Source: Deltaproteobacteria bacterium
Lineage (GTDB): Bacteria; Myxococcota_A; Polyangia; GCA-2747355
DNA length: 64,000 bases
Assembly: GCA_020633415.1 (NCBI GenBank)
Contig: JACKDQ010000007.1
Location: 185,026 to 249,025, forward strand
Direction: 5' to 3'
Of this stretch, positions 24,191-32,263 are shown one piece after another (the stretch's first letter is position 1; each line of letters starts with the position of its first letter). The position numbers and the translations under genes are program-made. Below the pieces are notes generated by a model that saw only the letters and a list, made by a program, of their open reading frames with translations, did no database searches and was not told the origin of the DNA.

Positions 24191-24210
24191 TGGTATGCTG
24201 TCCAATACCA
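24191..24210. promoter_or_regulatory. Inverted repeat before the Xre-ImmA gene (putative operator)
   Basis: TGGTAT (24191-24196) and ATACCA (24205-24210) are inverted around 8 bases and touch the ATG at 24210. Autoregulation by the HTH-containing antitoxin is typical for such pairs; this assignment is inference. Confidence 0.4.
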
Positions 24211-25397
24211 TGACCGCAGTCCCCATAAACCCCCAAATGCTTGCGTGGGCCCGATCGAAGGCGGGGCTGACAGCCGACGAGGCTGCGATTCAGTCGAAAA
24301 TCGCCTCAACGCGCAGCCGAGATCCTGGTGGCCGAATAGTCGACTGGGAAGGAGGCGAGGGAGCACCGTCTCATGGCCAGCTGGCACGACTCGCGAAAAC
24401 GTATCGTCAACCGTTGGCAGCATTCTATCTGTCGTCTCCTCCCCGCAGCTCAAGTGTCGCTGACTTTCGCACTCTTGATTCAGTTGAACCCACTCAAAAT
24501 CTAAACTTAAGGGCGTTGCTTCGGACGGTAGGGGCGCGACAAGCTGAACTACGGGACCTCCTCGTAGAGGGAGGCGCTACCGCACTCGAGTTCATTGGCC
24601 GAGTTAAGCCGTCCATCTCCGTCGAGTCGCTGGCCGATGAGCTTCGCCGGTTTGTCCCGATCGGCAGTCAGAGCCAGCGCGAATATCGCAGCGCTGATGC
24701 TCTGTTTCGCGTGCTCCGCCAGGCAGTTGAATCGACAGGGATCTTTGTCTACCTCGAAGGTGACCTCGGGAGTCATCATTCGCGGCTAGATCCGTCCATC
24801 TTTCGGGGCCTGGCGCTGAAGGACACTATCGCGCCTGTTATTGTCCTGAACCCCAACGACAGCAAGGGGGCGCTCTGCTTCTCTCTACTTCACGAGGTTG
24901 CGCATCTCTTGCTTGGGGATGAAGGCCTCAGCAACTACGCTCCTTTCGACGAACGCCGTCCACGGAATAATTCGGTTGAAAGGCTTTGCAATGGTGCTGC
25001 GGGTGAGTTCCTTCTCCCGAGCAGCGAGGTAGCAAGCTATTGGGACGCGTTGGAGGAGTCATCCCTGGAGTCGCGTGTTTCTCGTCTAGCCCGTGAGTTT
25101 TCCGTGAGTCACACTGCCGCCGCCTATCGGCTCCTCCGCCTGGGAAGAATCGACGCGCCGACGTTCCGACGACTGAGAGCGCTTTACCACCGGCGCGCAT
25201 CCCAGCGAGCAGCCGCGCTGAAGAAGCAGGATGGCGGTCCGGGGTATCTTCGCTTGCAGCGGTATCGTCTGGGCGAAGCCACACTAGCCTTGGTCGCCAG
25301 CGCCGTCGCTGAAGGGAGCCTGCGCAGCACGCGGGCCGCGCGAGTGTTGCGGGTAGCGCCCACCCACGTAGCCGACCTTTGCGAGGCACGTGGTTGA
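24210..25397 (+). CDS. HTH and ImmA/IrrE metallopeptidase-domain protein (antitoxin)
   Basis: About 395 residues. The N-terminus is an Xre-like HTH region (MLAWARSKAGLTADEAAIQS, WEGGEGAPSHGQLARLAKTY). The central ImmA/IrrE domain has the zinc site HEVAHLLLGDE. A C-terminal HTH-like stretch follows (FSVSHTAAAYRLLRLGRI). Such proteins act as antitoxins or protease regulators in mobile elements. The gene overlaps the downstream DUF4411 PIN-like gene by TGATG, the classic pairing for a type II toxin-antitoxin module. ATG 24210 is chosen because the inverted repeat precedes it; ATG 24195 is the alternative. Confidence 0.85.
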   Translation: MTAVPINPQMLAWARSKAGLTADEAAIQSKIASTRSRDPGGRIVDWEGGEGAPSHGQLARLAKTYRQPLAAFYLSSPPRSSSVADFRTLDSVEPTQNLNLRALLRTVGARQAELRDLLVEGGATALEFIGRVKPSISVESLADELRRFVPIGSQSQREYRSADALFRVLRQAVESTGIFVYLEGDLGSHHSRLDPSIFRGLALKDTIAPVIVLNPNDSKGALCFSLLHEVAHLLLGDEGLSNYAPFDERRPRNNSVERLCNGAAGEFLLPSSEVASYWDALEESSLESRVSRLAREFSVSHTAAAYRLLRLGRIDAPTFRRLRALYHRRASQRAAALKKQDGGPGYLRLQRYRLGEATLALVASAVAEGSLRSTRAARVLRVAPTHVADLCEARG

Positions 25398-25900
25398 TGT
25401 ATCTTCTTGATGCGGGGGTGATCATTGACGCTGCGGATCTCCACTACCCCATCGAACGTGTTCCAGAGTATTGGGGCTGGCTCGCACATCATGCAAGCGT
25501 TGGAAACGTTAAGGTTCCTCGCGAGATTTTCGACGAGGTTATTCCCAAGAAGACCGATCACATATTGCGCAAATGGCTGGCGAACAACAAACCCGCGCTC
25601 GTGCTTGAGTCCCGGGGCTACCTGTCACATGTTGCCGCAGTGACTGATCAGTATGACAACGGCAGCGGGTTGACCGAAACCGACGTAGAGAGGATGGGGA
25701 ACGATCCATTTCTCATCGCGGCGGCAATGTGCGATGGCACTGTGCTCGTTACTACCGAAGAGAGCAAACCGAAGAGGCTCGGGGGGAATCGCCACATCCC
25801 CGATGTGTGCAATGACTTGGGCATTCGCTGTATCAAGCCGCACGTCTTTCACCGAGAGCTCGACTTCAGAACTGATTGGGATCGAAAAAGTGACCAGTAG
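25397..25900 (+). CDS. DUF4411 PIN-like protein (putative ribonuclease toxin)
   Basis: The 167-residue protein has an N-terminal YLLDAGVIIDAAD typical of PIN domains (Asp5 of the first motif) and later acidic residues in PREIFDEVI and GNDPFLIAAAM. LVTTEE provides the last acidic site. DUF4411 proteins pair with Xre-ImmA/IrrE proteins, as here, and are predicted RNases. The ATG overlaps the stop of the antitoxin gene. Toxicity is inferred, not shown by sequence. Confidence 0.85.
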   Translation: MYLLDAGVIIDAADLHYPIERVPEYWGWLAHHASVGNVKVPREIFDEVIPKKTDHILRKWLANNKPALVLESRGYLSHVAAVTDQYDNGSGLTETDVERMGNDPFLIAAAMCDGTVLVTTEESKPKRLGGNRHIPDVCNDLGIRCIKPHVFHRELDFRTDWDRKSDQ

Positions 25901-25969
25901 GTGTGGGCCTTTCAGGAGCTCCTGGTGCTGCGCCTGCAGGTTCGATGTTGAAGCGCGTGGTCGAAGGTC

Positions 25970-26134
25970 GGCTCCGGTGACCTGACCCCTTCCTTTAAGA
26001 CAAGTAGAAGGAGACTCCCTCCGAGAATTGGGCCGTGCGCTGATGTTGTCTGGCTGATTCCCCAGCGAGCTATGCGGTCGAACGCTATTGTCGTCAGTCG
26101 TCCAGTCCGCGATGGGCCAATTTATTCGCGGCAC
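25970..26134 (-). pseudogene. Decayed IS3-family transposase C-terminus
   Basis: The minus strand encodes WTTDDNSVRPHSSLGNQP, the hallmark end of the IS3-type OrfB integrase core (consensus ...DYNxxRPHSSLGxxTP). No DDE residues or upstream parts of the transposase remain, and the frame continues into unrelated sequence. It is a truncated insertion-sequence relic marking the right part of the island. Confidence 0.65.
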
Positions 26135-26172
26135 GTCAGAATAAGGGCGATCACAGTGGCGTTTTGTTGGTC

Positions 26173-27738
26173 ATGACGCACGCGATCTTATTGACGACTC
26201 GTAGAGCCCGTATTCACCCGCTGGCCAATCGCTTGCTCGCCGTCGCCGCGCTGTTGAGCGCCTGCACTGCGGCGCCGAACACCCTTGGTCTTCGCGATAC
26301 GGGCGCAGCCGACACGGCCGTGATCGATCAGAGCGCTGTCGCCGACGCCGCGACCGTCTCCCGCGACGCTGACCAAGATGCAACGGCCGACGCATTCCGG
26401 CCCAGCGCTCCCGTCACCGTTATCGACTTAGGCGCCGTCGCCACCGCGGCTACCGTCGTCGTCGATATTCCAGCGAACGCGATCGGATTTCACCTCACCG
26501 CCGAAGTCGCACCCGACGCCGTGGTCGCGTTTAGTTCGGTGCGCTCCCCCCAAGGCGATGCCCTCGTCGACCAAGGCAAGCTGGTGGGTCCGGCGTTCGA
26601 CTTCCCCATGATCGGGCTTCACACGCTTAGCCTCGCCGTCCCGATGACCGCCGCGTCGCAAGCCTGGGCGCTCGCCGGTAAGTGGAGCGTGGTCCTCGAG
26701 GCATACGACGCGCAGCAACAACCGCTGAGCACCGTACAGCTGCGCGCCTATGTACAAACGAGCTCCGACGGAGCCTTCCACGGCGGCACGCTCGACCTGC
26801 GTCTGCATATCCCCCCGGGCCTGCAGCTGCAAAACCCTGGCGCTAAGCACGCGGTGACATTGCAGTCCGCGCTGCGGGATCCTGCCATCATCGCTCGCCT
26901 CGACGCGTTCTTCGCCGGCCTTCGCACGCTCTACCAAATCGACCGCGGTGCGGTGACGGCTCACGGGCTGGACGCCCGATACGCGACGATCGGCAACATC
27001 GAGCAGGTGGCGGCAGCGCTGGCCGCCACGGCCGCGACCCCCGCAAGGCCCGCCTTGGATGTGGTGCTGGTCAACGATCTTCGCGTCGGTGGCAACGTCG
27101 TCTGGGGCATCGCCGGTAGCATCCCAGGTACCGCGAGCTTCTCCGCCGGCAATAACAAGGCCGGCGTCGTTCTCAACCTCTCGGCTTCCAACAACCCGCT
27201 TGGCGACGGGCTGACCCTCGTTCACGAGATGGGGCACTTCGTTGGCTTGATGCACACGTCTGAGCTCAGCGTAGTCCAACACGATCTACTCAGCGACACG
27301 CCCGCTTGCGGACCGCCGACGTTGCCGGCGCAATGCGGCGACGCCAACAACATCATGTTTCCGATCTTCTTCGGCATGACCGCCGGCAAGGGCATCGTCA
27401 CCTCACCGCAACAGCGTCGGGTGATGGCAGCGGCGCCGATCTACCGCGGACCTTCGTCGGTGGCGACGACGGGCGCGTTGACCCAGACGCATTCGGATGC
27501 ACCAGCATGGGCCGCACCGACGGCCACGACGCAGGCGCTGGTCGCCCGCATGCTCGCGATTGGGCTCTGTGGTCACCAGCCAGCCCTGCCGGTTCAGAGC
27601 TTCGCGAACCACCGCGCCGCCCTGCGCCACGCCGTTGAGGACCCGACGATCTGGCCGATCTTGCGCCAGCGCGCGCGTGCCACGCTGCGCGCCCTCGTAC
27701 CACGCGCCGGCGCCTCCGCTAACTCGTCATCCTGGTAA
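26173..27738 (+). CDS. Lipoprotein zinc metalloprotease (metzincin-like)
   Basis: The 521-residue protein has a signal peptide with lipobox (AALLSAC) and an Asp/Ala-rich linker (DTGAADTAVIDQSAVADAAT). The catalytic region carries HEMGHFVGLMH (His351, Glu352, His355, His361), an extended HExxHxxGxxH zinc site. NNIMFPIF provides a Met-turn (Met395). It is therefore a metzincin-type extracellular protease, perhaps pappalysin-like. The ATG at 26173 is used; a TTG at 26164 has no advantage. It is the first gene right of the island. Confidence 0.85.
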   Translation: MTHAILLTTRRARIHPLANRLLAVAALLSACTAAPNTLGLRDTGAADTAVIDQSAVADAATVSRDADQDATADAFRPSAPVTVIDLGAVATAATVVVDIPANAIGFHLTAEVAPDAVVAFSSVRSPQGDALVDQGKLVGPAFDFPMIGLHTLSLAVPMTAASQAWALAGKWSVVLEAYDAQQQPLSTVQLRAYVQTSSDGAFHGGTLDLRLHIPPGLQLQNPGAKHAVTLQSALRDPAIIARLDAFFAGLRTLYQIDRGAVTAHGLDARYATIGNIEQVAAALAATAATPARPALDVVLVNDLRVGGNVVWGIAGSIPGTASFSAGNNKAGVVLNLSASNNPLGDGLTLVHEMGHFVGLMHTSELSVVQHDLLSDTPACGPPTLPAQCGDANNIMFPIFFGMTAGKGIVTSPQQRRVMAAAPIYRGPSSVATTGALTQTHSDAPAWAAPTATTQALVARMLAIGLCGHQPALPVQSFANHRAALRHAVEDPTIWPILRQRARATLRALVPRAGASANSSSW

Positions 27739-27739
27739 C

Positions 27740-27958
27740 CTCACACCCGACGATCAGACCTCGCTGCTCTTCAATCGCGCCTGGGTGTAGGCCGAAGCGC
27801 GCAGCGAACCGCGCGACTTCCGGCATTCGCTCCTGTTGGTGCGCGCCTTGCGCCGGGGCGCGTTTGAGCGCGCAACCCGCTACCGCTTCGAGACCGAGCG
27901 CTTCGAGTACAAGCTATCGGGCCAAAAGCTCTGCCGTATCGCGAAGCGAGGCAGATAG
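27740..27958 (+). pseudogene. Decayed reading frame with in-frame stop
   Basis: A frame reading LTPDDQTSLLFNRAWV, then TAG (27788-27790), then continuing in phase with RSEPRDFRHSLLLVRALRRG and ATRYRFETERFEYKLSG to a stop at 27958 looks protein-like but is broken. It lies between the convergent protease and serpin genes. The parent family is not recognised. Confidence 0.3.
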
Positions 27959-27969
27959 CTGCCTTTGGC

Positions 27970-29256
27970 CTAGGGCTGGGTGACGCGGCCCAAAAAGAGG
28001 ATGGCGCCGGTCTGCAAGTCGCGGATCAAGAACAAGAACGGTCGGTCGATCACGAGTTTGGCAGGCGCGGGAATCGACGCATCGCTGGTGACCACGGCGG
28101 TCGCTGCAGCCGCTTCTGTTCCCGCCTCGTCGACGTTGACGAAAGCCTTGTGCAATACGTCGGAAACGTAGAGCGTGCTATTGGGACCGTTGATGCCCGA
28201 GAGATCTGCCAAACGGGGGTCCATCACATCGGTCATGCCCAGCGCGATGAGGTGCTTCTTCACCGGCACGGTGGACTCGATCTTGAAGCGTGGCATCGTC
28301 AGCTCGACATCGGAGTCGATGAGTTTGGCGAGCACGTCGCCCTTGAGCTGGGCGATATTGAGCGACTTCTCGACGACGGCAAACTTGCCACTGTCGGGGA
28401 CGATCAGCACCATGGAGACCTCATTGCCATCGTAGGGTAGTTCGACGGCGGCGAAGTCGGTTCCCTTGGTGTAGCCTGCCTGTTGGTGGCCACGCATCAG
28501 CTTGGTCTTGATCTTTGCGCCGTCGAGGGTCGTGAAATCACCGTCGGTGGTGTCGGCCGTCTTGAAGGGCGCTTGCCAAGCGGCGTTGAAGTAGATCGCG
28601 TTTGTGAGTACCAAGCGCGTGTCCCCGTCGATGGCCCCTTGAGGGATCAGGTCTTTGATGCGCTTGGCGGTTTGTTGCTCGACCCAGTTGTTGATGCTCT
28701 TTCTCGACGCTTCAGGATCGTCGGCGAAATTCAACGCACGCAGCCCAGCGCCGTAGTTGAGCGCCAGTGTATCGAGGTAGTCGCTGAGGAAGCTGTGACC
28801 GCTCTGGCCCCAGGTCGCGTTGACCACATTGAGTTGAAAGGCCTTGCCGTCTGCGCCCTTCTTACCTTGACCGCGTTGGGAGAGCTGTTGATCGAGGTCG
28901 TTAAACGCAGGATGCAACGCGGATTGAGCCAGGGTGTAGTGCATCGTCTGGGCGATCTGCCGTTCCGTGTTACCCCGTGCACCCGCGTGGAGCATCGCTA
29001 GCGCGGCGGAGATGCTGTGAGGCGAAAAGAAGAAGTTGGCTGCCTCCTCCCCCGCGAGGCGATGGTAAAGGTCGAAGGCAAAGGCGCCGTTGCCGCCGAC
29101 GAGTGCCTCGCGATCGCTGGTGGTAACCTGAGGCGCCGCGATCCTCACCTTTTTCGATTTGACGACGTCGCCCCACTGCGAAGTGGGCACCAGGTGTTCG
29201 CCGTCGCAGGCAGCGAAGCCAACAATCGCTATCAGTAAAGAATATCGTCTTGTCAT
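27970..29256 (-). CDS. Serpin-family protease inhibitor, lipoprotein
   Basis: The 428-residue protein has a signal peptide with lipobox (GFAAC, Cys17) and a full serpin fold: NFFFSPHSISAALAMLHAGA, then NAIYFNAAWQAPF, then PYDGNEVSMVLIVP. The hinge of the reactive-centre loop, EAGTEAAAATAV, has small residues at P12-P9 as in inhibitory serpins. Aligning with alpha-1-antitrypsin places P1-P1' at Ala393-Ser394 (DA|SIP), suggesting an elastase- or subtilisin-like target. The start at 29256 has GGAGGACGC. It converges with the metalloprotease gene. Bacterial serpins are uncommon, and tethering to the envelope suggests defence against foreign proteases. Confidence 0.93.
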   Translation of the reverse strand: MTRRYSLLIAIVGFAACDGEHLVPTSQWGDVVKSKKVRIAAPQVTTSDREALVGGNGAFAFDLYHRLAGEEAANFFFSPHSISAALAMLHAGARGNTERQIAQTMHYTLAQSALHPAFNDLDQQLSQRGQGKKGADGKAFQLNVVNATWGQSGHSFLSDYLDTLALNYGAGLRALNFADDPEASRKSINNWVEQQTAKRIKDLIPQGAIDGDTRLVLTNAIYFNAAWQAPFKTADTTDGDFTTLDGAKIKTKLMRGHQQAGYTKGTDFAAVELPYDGNEVSMVLIVPDSGKFAVVEKSLNIAQLKGDVLAKLIDSDVELTMPRFKIESTVPVKKHLIALGMTDVMDPRLADLSGINGPNSTLYVSDVLHKAFVNVDEAGTEAAAATAVVTSDASIPAPAKLVIDRPFLFLIRDLQTGAILFLGRVTQP

Positions 29257-29826
29257 ATTTTGCGTCCTCCGCGGGTGTGCGCAAACTGCGCGATCAAGCA
29301 AAGATGATGAGCAAGGCACGTGCCAGCGCGGCGCATCGCTGACGACGACGTACGGCCTCGGTGCCGTTGCCACACCTCGGTTTTTCTGCGAATCGGTTCC
29401 GGTTCGCGTCAAGTTTCTGAGGGTGCAAGCCAAGCCAGCGTTGCGACCAGCGCCTTCCGGGCGCTCTTCTCTGGCGGCTTAGTCACGAATTCCGCGCAAC
29501 CGGGCGTTGGAGCAGCGCTTGATCAACGCGCGCTTTTCGTCGGACTACCAACGCCAGCGGCGCCAGCGACCAGGTTCACCCCAGCGAGGGAACGGAGTCC
29601 ACGGGCCTGAGGGGAAACAAGCCGGGTGGGGCGTACGGAGGAATTGAGGGCGGCCGACGTAGCCTGCTGCGTCGCAGTCGACGCTCCGCTCCCTGACGAT
29701 GCCGCTGGGCGTCAACGTATTGCGGAACTTGCAGCCAACAAGTCCATTTCTTTGCCCTAAAGCGGAAACACGCGCCGTGGCCTCACCGCGCTCAGCGCTG
29801 CGTCCAATCCGGCGGCGCTCGCGGCG
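29257..29826. other. Intergenic region without recognisable gene
   Basis: About 570 bp between the serpin promoter region and the 3' end of the next minus-strand gene. I saw no conserved frame, RNA or repeat. The serpin promoter should lie in its left part. Confidence 0.5.
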
Positions 29827-30396
29827 CTAGTTGTGCCCGCTGTAGCTACAGGCGACGACGCTCGCGCGTAACACAAGGGCCAATGACTTCTTCAACCCGA
29901 GGCCCCGGAACGTGGCGGTATACGCGACCGTTGCGCCAAGACCTGCGTTATAGAATGACCCCGAGGCGACGCCGCTGCTGTCGAGCGTCGCTTGTTGCGC
30001 GGGCAGCGCGCCAATCGTGAGGGTGACGGCACAGCCCGACTGCGCCACCTTGCAAAGGATACTGCTCTGCTGTGGCAGCAGCATTGTGCACAAACTGTTG
30101 TTAGTCGCCTCGCCAACGATGGCGTAGCTGCTCGAGACCGTCGGACACCCGCCGCCGTCGGCAGCAGCGTCGCTGGCGCCGTCACCAGCACTGTCGAACA
30201 CGCCATCGACGGGCAGGCCATCCGCCAGCGGACCATCAACCCCACGGTCGCTCGCCGGCCGACTGTCAGCGCCGAACCCGTCTGGCAAACGGGCGTCTGG
30301 CAGTCGAGCATCGACACGCCGGGGTAGGTCCTCGATCTGACAGGCGATCAGCGGGCACGCACCGACGACCAGTCCTGCGAACCAAAGGCGAAGCAT
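29827..30396 (-). CDS. Asp-rich lipoprotein, unknown function
   Basis: About 189 residues. The lipobox PLIAC is followed by an Asp-rich repeat-like linker (DARLPDARLPDGFGADSRPA, DGVFDSAGDGASDAAADGGG). A C-terminal domain of about 105 residues has four or five Cys and beta-strand character (LCTMLLPQQSSILCKVAQSG, CAVTLTIGALPAQQATLDSS). It is probably exposed on the cell surface. A TTG at 30405 is an alternative start. No family is recognised. Confidence 0.7.
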   Translation of the reverse strand: MLRLWFAGLVVGACPLIACQIEDLPRRVDARLPDARLPDGFGADSRPASDRGVDGPLADGLPVDGVFDSAGDGASDAAADGGGCPTVSSSYAIVGEATNNSLCTMLLPQQSSILCKVAQSGCAVTLTIGALPAQQATLDSSGVASGSFYNAGLGATVAYTATFRGLGLKKSLALVLRASVVACSYSGHN

Positions 30397-30441
30397 AGGC
30401 TTCAATTTACGCGCGCTCGCCGGGGCAGAGAAGGCAAAAAA

Positions 30442-30601
30442 TCATCCGGTCTTTGAGGCCGCTTTTGGGGAGACGATCCCATCGAGCCCTGCGCGATAGC
30501 TGCCGGTCACGAAGGGCTCGCCTTTGGGCCCCTGGTCGTCGAGGCCACGAAGAAGGTGAGCGCCTCCTTATGGGTTGTCGGATCTTGTTCTGGAGTTAGG
30601 G
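30442..30601 (-). pseudogene. Possible decayed coding remnant
   Basis: Two minus-strand frames together read DPTTHKEALTFFVASTT and then GPKGEPFVTGSY plus RAGLDGIVSP, with a one-base frame change near 30530. This looks like a frameshifted end of a former gene. It abuts the stop of the next gene. No family is recognised. Confidence 0.2.
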
Positions 30602-31162
30602 GGTCGTCTGCGCGTTGAGGCCGAAAAGCGTCACGGGGCCCCAGACCGCTTTTCCCTGCAAGTCCTTGGCGGTGACGGCGAACATCAAGCCACCGTTGCC
30701 ATTGACGTCAAACGAATAGGCCAGCGTGTAGATCAGCGCGCCGCCCGTCGCCTCGCCTTCGTCGTACCAGTTGTGGTGCGTGCTGGTCCATTTCAGCTTG
30801 GCGGGATCACTGATCGTCTCCGCGTTGCCATCGTGGCCCACGCGCATCGACAACAGTGTGTACGGCACCGCCTTATAGATGTCTCCCGGGATCGAATCGT
30901 TGCGCCGCTTGGCCAGTACGCAGGTTTGGCGGTCTTTGCTCTCGAACTGCAGCGTCTCTCCCATCGGAGAAAAGGGCAGCTGGCCATCGAAGCCACACCC
31001 GAAGACTGCCCCGTCGCCGGAGAAGGAATCACCAAGGCCGCTTTTTAAATCTGTTGTGGCTGAGTCAAGGGCGGTGCCGCTGTCGCGCGCGGCACCGTTG
31101 TCCGAGCAGGCGATCGTGAACACGCAGAGCAACCCGAGGATTGGGCCTTTCAAGCGAAGCAT
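30596..31162 (-). CDS. Lipoprotein, unknown function
   Basis: The 188-residue protein has a signal peptide (GPILGLLCVFTIAC) and a short Asp-rich linker (DSGTALDSATTD). A mature domain of about 140 residues follows (GETLQFESKDRQTCVLAKRR, ALIYTLAYSFDVNGNGGLMF). ATG 31162 follows AGGAGGTAG, a strong site. It belongs to the same Asp-linker lipoprotein class as the neighbour at 29827-30396. Function unknown. Confidence 0.72.
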   Translation of the reverse strand: MLRLKGPILGLLCVFTIACSDNGAARDSGTALDSATTDLKSGLGDSFSGDGAVFGCGFDGQLPFSPMGETLQFESKDRQTCVLAKRRNDSIPGDIYKAVPYTLLSMRVGHDGNAETISDPAKLKWTSTHHNWYDEGEATGGALIYTLAYSFDVNGNGGLMFAVTAKDLQGKAVWGPVTLFGLNAQTTP

Positions 31163-31371
31163 CGTTCTACCTCCTATGCGATTGCGCACCGCCTACTCTT
31201 AGTACATGCCGGCTGCCACGCCAAGCTTCCTCGCCACCCCAATTCCCAGCGCCTCCAGTTATCCCGGCCCGCCGGCGTGGAAATACCCACGCTGCGGCCT
31301 TCGCTTTTCCGACTAGGTCGGATCGGTTGTTTGATGCGCATTCCCATCTGGTGCCCACCGGGAGCCCGATG

Positions 31372-32142
31372 TTATCTTGGCGCAACCTCGCGAGGTTTCT
31401 GGAACAGATACATCGCCCAACCGAGGCACTCGCGTCCCCAGCGTAGGTAGGCGTCGCGATGCGTATTCGACGTTTGCAGCAGGGGCGCGATGTCTGGGTC
31501 GTTCGGATGCGTCGCCGCATAGCGTTCGGCGGCTTGCCACTGAAGCCCTTCATAGCGATCCCAGTCGTCGTCGTTGGAGACCACCGCGTAAAGGAATGAG
31601 AGTCCCAGCTCAATGCCGGCCTGTACGTTGCTCGCGTGTGTCCCGCAAAGATCGGCGCTCTGCTCGGTCAGCTTGAGATAAGCCGCAGCGGGCTCGCATT
31701 TCCAGAAGGGCTCGCCGACCAGCACCAAGCCGCCGGGCTGGACCAGCTTGCTGAGCGCTTCCAACGTTCCCTTGTGCCCGTGGTAGATCCACGAGGCACC
31801 GATGCACGCCGCCAGATCTAACGCTGTCCCGCCGTCATGCGCGTAGGCAGCGCCATCCAAGTGCAAGAGTTCGATCCGCTCGTTCAATCCTCGTGCTGCC
31901 ACGTTCTTCCGCGCAGCCTCGATCGTGATCGGCGACAGCTCGACCCCCGTGCCTCGCACGTCGTAGCGCTCCGCGAGCAAACAGAGGAACTCCGCCTTGC
32001 CACATCCGAGGTCCAATACGCGAGCACCGCTGGGTAGACCGAGGCGCTCGATCAGCTCGCTCATCTTGGCCGAGCTCATCGGGTTCATCACCGTATGGTC
32101 GGCGTGAGTGATGCCGTAGTATTTCCAGATATCGATCTTCAT
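31372..32142 (-). CDS. Class I SAM-dependent methyltransferase
   Basis: The 256-residue protein has motif I VLDLGCGKAEFLCLLAERYD, an acidic post-I strand (GTGVELSP), IELLHLDGA and the motif near PGGLVLVGEPFW. This is a standard Rossmann methyltransferase fold. The substrate is unknown; similar proteins act on small molecules or cofactors. No coupled genes are adjacent. ATG 32142 has AAGGACG upstream. Confidence 0.85.
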   Translation of the reverse strand: MKIDIWKYYGITHADHTVMNPMSSAKMSELIERLGLPSGARVLDLGCGKAEFLCLLAERYDVRGTGVELSPITIEAARKNVAARGLNERIELLHLDGAAYAHDGGTALDLAACIGASWIYHGHKGTLEALSKLVQPGGLVLVGEPFWKCEPAAAYLKLTEQSADLCGTHASNVQAGIELGLSFLYAVVSNDDDWDRYEGLQWQAAERYAATHPNDPDIAPLLQTSNTHRDAYLRWGRECLGWAMYLFQKPREVAPR

Positions 32143-32263
32143 CGCCGCGTCCTTCTTTTTCGTCGGGCTAGCGCGCTGTGCCGCCAGATGGCTTGTAGCA
32201 CCGCATCACCGGTCGCTCCATTGCGGAGTCTCGCCGCGCTAGCAGGCGGTAGAACAAACTGAC

